Shown here one piece after another: positions 10,421-15,767 of a stretch of 15,767 bases of DNA. This DNA is from Patescibacteria group bacterium (GTDB lineage: Bacteria > Patescibacteriota > Minisyncoccia > Minisyncoccales > JAHIOY01). Positions within the stretch are counted from its first letter, which is position 1. Each line of letters opens with the position of its first letter. The notes below the pieces were generated by a model. It did no database searches. It was not told the origin of the DNA and saw only the letters and a list, made by a program, of their open reading frames with translations. The stretch spans positions 1 to 15,767 of the forward strand of contig JAHIOY010000098.1 of the NCBI GenBank assembly GCA_018894495.1. The letters are read 5' to 3'. The position numbers and the translations under genes are program-made.

Positions 10421-13168
10421 ATGACTATTCCAAAATACCTTACACAAATCTCATTTATCGGGCTTTTTGCCATTTTTATCCTTTTTTCAAGTATTGTCGC
10501 CCTTGTTACTGATTGGTGGTGGTTTTCCGAGGTTGGCTACACGCAAATCTTTATTAAATCCCTGCTCGCTAAGATAACGTTGTTTTCGGCAGCGGGAATT
10601 TTTGCCGCGGTTTTTTTGTTAGCCAATTTCTCTTTAGCAATCCGCTCAAAAATCTCTTGGATGGCAACTTTACCGGCGGCGTTAATCGGCCGGCCGGTGA
10701 ATGTGGACAATCACATCGTTAAGAAATTTGCCGTTGTTTTTAGTTTGGTAATCGCGCTCTTTTTCGGACTTGTGGCCGCTGGCAATTGGCAGGAGGTCTT
10801 AAAATTTATTTCAGGCGCGGCTTTCGGCGCGGCAGATCCCGTTTTTGGCAAGGACATCGGCTTTTATCTGTTTTCTCTCCCGGTCTTTCAAATAGGATTA
10901 GGGTTGCTCAAATTCCTCGTTTTGTTATCGCTCGCCGGCTGCGCAACCCTGTATTTTTTGCGAGGCAGCATTCATTTCCCGGATTTGTCTATGCAGCCAG
11001 GTATGCAGTCGCTTAAGCGACTGCAAGTAGACAGCGCGGCAAGAATCCATCTTGGCATTTTGCTTGCCATTTTTTTGGCAACCGCTGTGGCAGGCGCTTA
11101 TCTTTCCCGCTTTACGTTGCTCACAAGCCAGAGCGGTTTAGTATTTGGAGCGACATATACAGACACAACCGTGAGAATACTTATACTTTGGGTGTCAATG
11201 GCTGCGGCAGTGCTCGCGGCAATTTCGGCTGCCTTCTGGGTATGGAAAGGAAAATTGTCGCCGCTCATCGGGGCAATTTCTCTTTATGTTGTCGTAGGAT
11301 TCGCCGGAGCGGTGATTCCATCCCTTGTTCAAAAACTGGTGGTTGCCCCCAATGAGCTTGTAAAAGAAACGCCGTTTATTAAGCACAATATCGCGGCTAC
11401 CCGTCAGGCGTTTGCGCTTGATAAAATTGAGGAACGAGAAATCTCGGGAGATAAACCCATCACCGCGGCTGATATTGCGAACAATAATCTCACGGTTAAA
11501 AATGTGCGGCTTTGGGATAGGAAACCCCTTTTATCAACCTTTTCCCAGATACAAGAAATCAGAACTTATTATGAGTTTGCCGAAGTTGATAATGATCGCT
11601 ATATCATAGACGGAGAAATTCGCCAGATTATGCTTTCCCCGCGGGAGTTGGCGTCGGAGAGCCTCCCGAACAGAAACTGGATTAATGAACGGCTGACATT
11701 TACGCACGGGTATGGCGTAGCGGCCGGGCCGGTGAATCAAGTCACCCCCGAGGGCTTGCCGGTTTTGTTTGTTAAGGATTTGCCGCCAAAATCGGATGTT
11801 AAAGAGCTCGAAATTTCGCGCCCGGAGATCTACTTCGGCGAGCTTTCAAACGACTATGTCATTACCAAAACAAAATCCCGCGAGTTTGACTATCCCAAGG
11901 GTGAAGAAAACGTCTATGCAACATATGAAGGCGCGGGCGGGGTGGAAATAAACTCGCTTTTACGGCGCGTCTTTTATGCGTTAAAATTCCAATCGCTTAA
12001 ACTGCTTTTGTCCAACGATATAACTAATGAGAGCCGTATTCTGTACTACCGCACTATTGCCGAGAGAGTCGCCAAAATCGCGCCGTTTTTGACCTTTGAC
12101 CGGGACCCCTATATCGTTATTGCCGATGGCAAAGTCTATTGGATTGCTGATGCTTATACCACGAGCGACCGTTATCCATATTCGGAACCTATGCGGGTAA
12201 ATGGCAGGGACATAAACTACATCAGAAACTCGGTAAAAGTCGTGGTTGATGCGTATAATGGCAGTGTCGTCTTCTATCAAGCGGACGCAGAAGACCCGAT
12301 TTTAAAAACATACGTCGCGATTTTCCCCGGAACATTCCGGCCGATGTCAGAAATTCCAGAGAGTTTGGTTTCTCATTTGCGCTATCCCGAAGATATCTTT
12401 ACCCTGCAGACTGCCGCGTATTTGGTCTACCATATGGATGATCCGCAGATTTTTTACAACAAAGAAGACCAGTGGGAGATTCCGGCCATTGCGTCAGAAG
12501 GAGAAGGGGCGTTGCCGGGCGCGATTCCGCCGATGCAACCGCGGCATATTATTATGAAGTTGCCGGGAGAGAAAAAAGAGGAGTATATTTTGATGCTACC
12601 CTTTACCCCTCGGGCAAAAGATAATCTGTCCGCATGGATGGTCGCTCGCAACGATGGGGAAAACTATGGCAAGTTATTGGTCTATCGTTTTCCCAAAGAT
12701 AAGCTCGTGTTCGGACCAAAACAGATCATTGGCCGCATCAACCAGGACCCGGTGATTAGTCAGCAAATCTCGCTGTGGAGCCAAGGCGGGTCGCAGGTAA
12801 TCCAGGGTCCGCTTTTGGTTATCCCGGTTGAGGAATCGCTCTTGTATGTGCGTCCGCTTTATCTTAAGGCTGAAGCCGGAAAAATCCCAGAGTTAAAACG
12901 GGTCATTGTGGCGTATGAAAATAAAATTGCCATGGAAGAAACGTTGGAACAAGGGTTATTAAAAATATTTGGCAAAGGAACGGGAGCAAGACTGCAAGAG
13001 ACCGCGACGGTAAAACCACCCGTCTCAGGCGAACTCTCCCAAGATATTCAGGAGCGTATACAAAAAGCGGCAGAAGCGTATGAGGAAGCGCTCCGAGCGC
13101 AAAGAGATGGTGATTGGGCGCGCTACGGCGAAGCAATAAGGCGGCTGGGAGATATTCTTAAACAATAA
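10421..13168 (+). CDS. UPF0182 family large membrane protein
   Basis: 915 residues, within the usual 850-1000 of this family (COG1615), whose function is unknown. Seven transmembrane helices lie at roughly 11-30, 47-72, 102-121, 155-180, 208-227, 252-275 and 281-302. The family hallmarks DWWWFSEVGY (31-40), DPVFGKDIGFYLFSLP (139-154) and VVAPNELVKETPFIKHNIAATRQAF (307-331) are present. The remaining 600 residues form a large domain, presumably outside the membrane, ending with QRDGDWARYGEAIRRLGDIL, again typical. A 22-bp perfect palindrome (11004-11025) encodes part of the loop before helix 5. The gene is visibly GC-richer than its neighbours, which suggests acquisition by transfer. It starts at ATG 10421, directly behind a consensus promoter. 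nnrD follows after 5 nt. Confidence 0.95.
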   Translation: MTIPKYLTQISFIGLFAIFILFSSIVALVTDWWWFSEVGYTQIFIKSLLAKITLFSAAGIFAAVFLLANFSLAIRSKISWMATLPAALIGRPVNVDNHIVKKFAVVFSLVIALFFGLVAAGNWQEVLKFISGAAFGAADPVFGKDIGFYLFSLPVFQIGLGLLKFLVLLSLAGCATLYFLRGSIHFPDLSMQPGMQSLKRLQVDSAARIHLGILLAIFLATAVAGAYLSRFTLLTSQSGLVFGATYTDTTVRILILWVSMAAAVLAAISAAFWVWKGKLSPLIGAISLYVVVGFAGAVIPSLVQKLVVAPNELVKETPFIKHNIAATRQAFALDKIEEREISGDKPITAADIANNNLTVKNVRLWDRKPLLSTFSQIQEIRTYYEFAEVDNDRYIIDGEIRQIMLSPRELASESLPNRNWINERLTFTHGYGVAAGPVNQVTPEGLPVLFVKDLPPKSDVKELEISRPEIYFGELSNDYVITKTKSREFDYPKGEENVYATYEGAGGVEINSLLRRVFYALKFQSLKLLLSNDITNESRILYYRTIAERVAKIAPFLTFDRDPYIVIADGKVYWIADAYTTSDRYPYSEPMRVNGRDINYIRNSVKVVVDAYNGSVVFYQADAEDPILKTYVAIFPGTFRPMSEIPESLVSHLRYPEDIFTLQTAAYLVYHMDDPQIFYNKEDQWEIPAIASEGEGALPGAIPPMQPRHIIMKLPGEKKEEYILMLPFTPRAKDNLSAWMVARNDGENYGKLLVYRFPKDKLVFGPKQIIGRINQDPVISQQISLWSQGGSQVIQGPLLVIPVEESLLYVRPLYLKAEAGKIPELKRVIVAYENKIAMEETLEQGLLKIFGKGTGARLQETATVKPPVSGELSQDIQERIQKAAEAYEEALRAQRDGDWARYGEAIRRLGDILKQ
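11004..11025. repeat. 22-bp perfect palindrome inside the UPF0182 gene
   Basis: The half-site TGCAGTCGCTT (11004-11014) is followed at once by its exact reverse complement, with no loop. It falls within the codons for MQSLKRLQ (residues 195-202) in the cytoplasmic or external loop between transmembrane helices 4 and 5, a place where the family normally has a shorter link between RGGI... and the AARxHL motif. Confidence 0.7.
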
Positions 13169-13173
13169 AATCA

Positions 13174-13995
13174 ATGCGTTTAAAAAAATATTATCCCAAG
13201 CGAAATCTATGGTCTCATAAAGGTCAATTCGGCTATGTTTTAATTATTGCTGGAAGCAAGCGGTATTCTGGCTCGCCGGTTTTTAATAGCATAGCAGCAT
13301 TGAGAAGCGGGGCTGATTTAATTACTATTGTGGGACCAAAAAGGGCAATGGACATTGCGGCTTCTTTTTCGCCAGATATCATTACTGAGTCGCTAAATGG
13401 CGAGTTAGGGTTAAAGCATGTTCCCAAAATTTTGGGCTTAGCAAGAAATTTTCATTCTTTAATCATTGGTTGCGGATTAAACAGGAGTAAAGAAACAGAG
13501 CAGGCAATCAGGGAAATAATTAAAAATACTGATTTACCAATGGTTATTGACGCTGAGGCAATTAGAGCGGTATCTGAAAGGAAAGACATTTTGAAAAATA
13601 AAAAAGTTATAATTACGCCCCATACTGAAGAATTTAGAATTTTAACTGGTGAAAAACTAAAACCGGAAGTCGGAGATAGAAAAGAAAAAGTAAAAAGATG
13701 GGCTGACAAATTAAAAGTCGTAATTTTACTCAAGGGTCACATTGACGTTATATCTGACGGAAAAAAGGTTGCTTTAAATAAAACAGGTTCTTTTTTTATG
13801 ACCAAAGGTGGTTTTGGCGATACGTTAACTGGAATCTGCGGGACCCTTCTTGCTCGGAAAGTAGAACCTTTTGAAGCTGCTCAAGCAGCTGCCCATATTA
13901 ATGGTTGCGCCGGTGAGTTAGCTTGCAAAAAATATGGTGAAGGGGTCTTAGCCAGTGATATTTTTGAGTTTATACCATCAGTAATAAATCAATAA
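13174..13995 (+). CDS. nnrD: ADP-dependent NAD(P)H-hydrate dehydratase
   Basis: NnrD (the YjeF C-terminal domain, a ribokinase-like fold) repairs damaged NAD(P)H hydrates using ADP or ATP. 273 residues with family landmarks: GYVLIIAGSKRYSGSP (20-35), SGADLITI (45-52), VIDAEAI (124-130), VIITPHTEEFRIL (145-157), LLKGHIDVIS (185-194), and the catalytic-type KGGFGDTLTGI (211-221), where most members have GSGDVLAG. D216 is the expected base. The N-terminal epimerase domain found in fused NnrE-NnrD proteins is absent, so it is a stand-alone dehydratase. It starts 5 nt after the UPF0182 stop and is likely cotranscribed with it. Its GC content is back to the local low level. Confidence 0.93.
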   Translation: MRLKKYYPKRNLWSHKGQFGYVLIIAGSKRYSGSPVFNSIAALRSGADLITIVGPKRAMDIAASFSPDIITESLNGELGLKHVPKILGLARNFHSLIIGCGLNRSKETEQAIREIIKNTDLPMVIDAEAIRAVSERKDILKNKKVIITPHTEEFRILTGEKLKPEVGDRKEKVKRWADKLKVVILLKGHIDVISDGKKVALNKTGSFFMTKGGFGDTLTGICGTLLARKVEPFEAAQAAAHINGCAGELACKKYGEGVLASDIFEFIPSVINQ

Positions 13996-14025
13996 AAAGA
14001 ATTTGTTGTTAAATTTAAATAAGGA

Positions 14026-14550
14026 TTATCCTTCTAAAACTTCAATATAGGTCCTTTTGGCGCCAAAGTTGAGAGCTTGCCAATAATCGGGGAACCAGAC
14101 ATCAATATGATAATCTCCCTTTACCCAACTCATCCTATCTTCAACGATAAAAATTTTATCCCCATATAATTCTGGGATTCTAACTTTTGTTCCAAAAGGT
14201 AAGAGGTTGTTGGCAATAATTTCATCTCTGACTTGGGTTCCGGCCGCGGTTATAAAGGGGTCTGAATCGGTCTGGTCTTCGGTACTGGAGTAGGCAGTTA
14301 TAACAACCTTCATTTTTCGAACCTTTTCTGGCTTTGGATTAAAGGGCTGAGCTATTGGCAAAAGACTGTTTTCTTGAATAATTCCCAATTCTCCTCCTAA
14401 TTCTGCCGTTTCTTCAACGTTAAAATCAGCTTCGGCATTTTGAAGTTCTATCCTAAAAAGCAATAAAAAACTAAGCAAAATTCCGCTCATTATAGAGACA
14501 ATTATTAGGAAATTCTTGCCCCAAGCGGGGCATTTTAAGTATATATCCAT
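14026..14550 (-). CDS. 3D-domain envelope protein (possible peptidoglycan-active enzyme)
   Basis: 174 residues. One transmembrane helix or uncleaved signal anchor at about 13-33 (FLIIVSIMSGILLSFLLLF) places the rest outside the membrane. A linker of about 45 residues precedes the C-terminal 3D domain (82-172), named for its three aspartates and related to the catalytic barrel of MltA-type lytic transglycosylases. Key pieces are VVITAYSSTEDQTDSDPFITAAG (82-104), LLPFGTKVRIPELYG (116-130), FIVEDRM (134-140, D138) and HIDVWFPD (148-155, D150). The probable role is cleavage or remodelling of peptidoglycan. On the minus strand AAGAGGG (14559-14565) is a good ribosome binding site 8 nt before the ATG. 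It is convergent with nnrD, with 30 nt between the stops. Confidence 0.92.
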   Translation of the reverse strand: MDIYLKCPAWGKNFLIIVSIMSGILLSFLLLFRIELQNAEADFNVEETAELGGELGIIQENSLLPIAQPFNPKPEKVRKMKVVITAYSSTEDQTDSDPFITAAGTQVRDEIIANNLLPFGTKVRIPELYGDKIFIVEDRMSWVKGDYHIDVWFPDYWQALNFGAKRTYIEVLEG

Positions 14551-14579
14551 AATTAAAACCCTCTTAGAAAGGGCTTTAA

Positions 14580-14608
14580 ACCTTACATTATCCGGGAGAA
14601 TTTGTCAA
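14580..14608 (-). promoter_or_regulatory. Promoter for the 3D-domain gene
   Basis: On the minus strand, TTGACA (14608-14603), 17-bp spacer, TAAGGT (14585-14580). The -35 is perfect and the -10 matches four of six. A start near 14573 leaves a leader of about 22 nt that holds the ribosome binding site. A small CCCT...AGGG hairpin (14559-14573) overlaps that site and could influence it. Confidence 0.6.
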
Positions 14609-14632
14609 GAATTATTGATGAAAGTTTGATAC

Positions 14633-14706
14633 TGGAGCGGGTGATGGGAATCGAACCCACGTGCTTTGATTGGCAACCAAATGCACTACCATTGTGCTAC
14701 ACCCGC
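14633..14706 (-). tRNA. tRNA-Gly (anticodon GCC)
   Basis: On the minus strand the acceptor GCGGGTG pairs with CACCCGC, discriminator T (14636), with CCA encoded (14635-14633). The anticodon stem TTTGG/TCAAA encloses TTGCCAA, anticodon GCC at 14672-14674. The T-loop TTCGATT is canonical. It follows tRNA-Phe after only 3 nt. Confidence 0.96.
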
Positions 14707-14709
14707 TTT

Positions 14710-14785
14710 TGGTGCCGCGGGCCGGACGTGCGCCGGCGCCCTCAGCTTTTTCAGAGCTGCGCTCTACTACCTGAGCTACCGCGGC
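14710..14785 (-). tRNA. tRNA-Phe (anticodon GAA) with a non-canonical T-loop
   Basis: On the minus strand the acceptor GCCGCGG pairs perfectly with CCGCGGC, discriminator A (14713), with CCA encoded (14712-14710). The anticodon stem CAGCT/AGCTG encloses CTGAAAA, anticodon GAA at 14750-14752. The T-stem GCCGG/CCGGC is perfect, but its loop is CGCACGT instead of TTCRANN, so T54, T55 and A58 are all replaced. C56 is kept and the D-loop still has the GG pair. Confidence 0.9.
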
Positions 14786-14845
14786 TTATTTTCCAGTTTA
14801 TATTATTTTCTAAAAGCTAACAACCATCGAACAATACCTCAAATT

Positions 14846-14920
14846 TGGTGGACGATGCAGGATTTGAACCTGCGACCCCTGCAATGTAAGTGCAGTGCTC
14901 TTCCGCTGAGCTAATCGTCC
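14846..14920 (-). tRNA. tRNA-Val (anticodon TAC)
   Basis: On the minus strand the acceptor GGACGAT pairs with ATCGTCC, discriminator A (14849), with CCA encoded (14848-14846). The anticodon stem CTGCA/TGCAG encloses CTTACAT, anticodon TAC at 14886-14888. The T-loop TTCAAAT is canonical. It is 60 nt upstream of tRNA-Phe on the same strand. Confidence 0.96.
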
Positions 14921-14950
14921 ATATTTGGTGACACGCGAACTCCCAAAAAA

Positions 14951-15547
14951 TCAAAGACCTATTTCACTTGCAATACCTTGTATTGCAGTTAAACAAATTT
15001 CTATAAATTTCTCCAGCGAAATATTCAATCCTTCAGGACTGGCACACATTGCAATTTCATCTCTTCTAGTTCCCGCGGCAAATTTCGGCTCTTTGAGAAA
15101 TCTTTTTACGACCGAAGAAAGTTTAACATCCGCCAATTTTCTGCTCGGATAAACATAAGCAACAGCCATTATTAAACCCGTGAGAGAATCTGCGCAGAAA
15201 ATTGACCATTCAGCTTTGTTCTTGCAATTTACACCAGTAAATCTTGCGTCGTGAGCTTGAATAATTCTGTGCACAACGTCAGAAAGTTCCAAACCATATT
15301 TTGACAGTGCTTCCCTTGTTTTTGCTGGATGTTCTTCCTTGAATTCACCAGAAAAATCAATGTCATGAATCAAACCAGCCAAAGTCCAGTCATTTTTTGG
15401 AGGTTCGTTTTCATCAAGCAAATTGTTTTCCTTAAAATAATCATAAAGTCCAGACATACAGGCATCTACTGCGAGAGAGTGGTAAAAAATGTTTTGTTCT
15501 AACTGCTTTCTTGCAGCATCATAATATCTTTGTCTATCAGATAGCAT
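14951..15547 (-). CDS. HD-domain phosphohydrolase-type protein
   Basis: 198 residues. The metal-binding HD residues are in place: H23 (FYHSLAVDACM), the HD pair H61-D62 (AGLIHDIDFSG), a histidine in EEHPAKT (H73), H99-D100 (IIQAHD) and D120 (CADSLTGLIMA). This pattern fits the uncharacterised HD hydrolases (HDIG type) that act on nucleotides or other phosphate esters, and the substrate cannot be named. The C-terminal helix region (FAAGTRRDEIAMCASPEGLNISLEKFIEICL) is typical of the group. No ribosome binding site or clear promoter is visible before the ATG at 15547. The octamer GGTGACAC lies on both sides of the gene (14927-14934 and 15574-15581). Confidence 0.92.
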   Translation of the reverse strand: MLSDRQRYYDAARKQLEQNIFYHSLAVDACMSGLYDYFKENNLLDENEPPKNDWTLAGLIHDIDFSGEFKEEHPAKTREALSKYGLELSDVVHRIIQAHDARFTGVNCKNKAEWSIFCADSLTGLIMAVAYVYPSRKLADVKLSSVVKRFLKEPKFAAGTRRDEIAMCASPEGLNISLEKFIEICLTAIQGIASEIGL

Positions 15548-15767
15548 ATGTTTGGCTGTTTAATGCTGTTTGAGGTGACACCTTAAACATGGGGTTTCTT
15601 TTACAAGATGTGGTTCGAGCCAATATTTTTTACAAGTTCTTTGGCAGCTTCAAATTTTTCTGAAACTGCTTTCCAATCTATAACTACCTGTTTTTATAGT
15701 CCGTTAATAATATAAGGGATGAATGATTTAATTCTGTTGAAAGTATAATCAATTAATCGTCCATTTC
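15548..15767. other. Right-edge spacer with a short coding remnant
   Basis: No complete gene is seen. On the minus strand a 30-codon open frame without a start codon, ending at TAA (15603-15601), reads VVIDWKAVSEKFEAAKELVKNIGSNHIL. It looks like the tail of a lost gene. Near the edge, TAATCGTCCAT (15755-15765) repeats the 5' end of tRNA-Val (14912-14922) and then diverges. A near-palindrome AGGTGACACCT (15573-15583) lies close to the start of the HD gene. Confidence 0.4.

Noticed and set aside
10786..11016. Alternative-frame open reading frames inside the UPF0182 gene
   Set aside because: They overlap conserved coding sequence, have arginine-rich shadow composition and no ribosome binding sites.
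14921..14945. A fourth tRNA after tRNA-Val on the minus strand
   Set aside because: Only a 3'-end-like scrap ending in CACCA is visible. No acceptor partner, D arm or anticodon arm can be found upstream because the HD gene begins there.
15744..15749. TATAAT near the right edge as a plus-strand promoter
   Set aside because: There is no -35 match at 16-18 bp, no extended -10, and no plus-strand gene follows inside the window.

Overview
The window looks like a piece of a small, AT-rich genome of the Patescibacteria (Candidate Phyla Radiation), probably on the Parcubacteria side. This rests on a very short IF-2 that starts directly at the G domain, a DUF4446 gene feeding into infB-rbfA, several promoters lying within a few bases of start codons without Shine-Dalgarno sequences, AT-rich spacers filled with hairpins and short repeats, and a 3D-domain envelope protein. 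This is inference from gene content and style. No marker was searched.

Layout. 1-614: the tail of an unidentified gene, then about 540 nt of non-coding DNA with hairpins, 21-bp tandem repeats and a tRNA-like remnant. 615-2949: a translation operon (DUF4446, infB, rbfA) with overlapping stops and starts. 3010-3175: tRNA-Cys(GCA) and tRNA-Leu(TAA) behind a good promoter. 3233-5343: a small membrane protein, an AlkD-type DNA glycosylase, and a zinc-ribbon plus HEAT-repeat pair. 5344-9625: an accessory stretch with a hicBA toxin-antitoxin pair, a DNA methyltransferase overlapping a truncated restriction-enzyme gene, two orphan ORFs, and a nucleotidyltransferase with a small overlapping partner. 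9626-13995: an SDR oxidoreductase, a large GC-richer UPF0182 membrane protein behind a consensus promoter, and the NAD(P)H-hydrate dehydratase nnrD. 14026-15547 (minus strand): a 3D-domain envelope protein, tRNA-Gly(GCC), tRNA-Phe(GAA), tRNA-Val(TAC), and an HD-domain hydrolase.

How the parts work together. infB and rbfA act in translation initiation and 30S maturation. The accessory stretch reads as a chain of defence or selfish modules. GC-rich hairpin elements lie at 5360-5476, 6065-6096, 8222-8331 and 9311-9351, that is, before, between and after hicBA, the restriction-modification remnant, and the orphan-ORF plus nucleotidyltransferase block. Two sequence families can be recognised among them. 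Palindromes also sit in frame inside at least two conserved genes (infB and UPF0182) and at the 3' end of the DUF4446 gene, each time adding residues where the protein can plausibly tolerate them.

The points most worth a second look are the hairpin-punctuated cassette layout, the palindromic in-frame insertions, the methyltransferase with a degenerate second half next to a restriction enzyme that has lost its C-terminal part, and a tRNA-Phe whose T-loop lacks the normal TTCRA signature.
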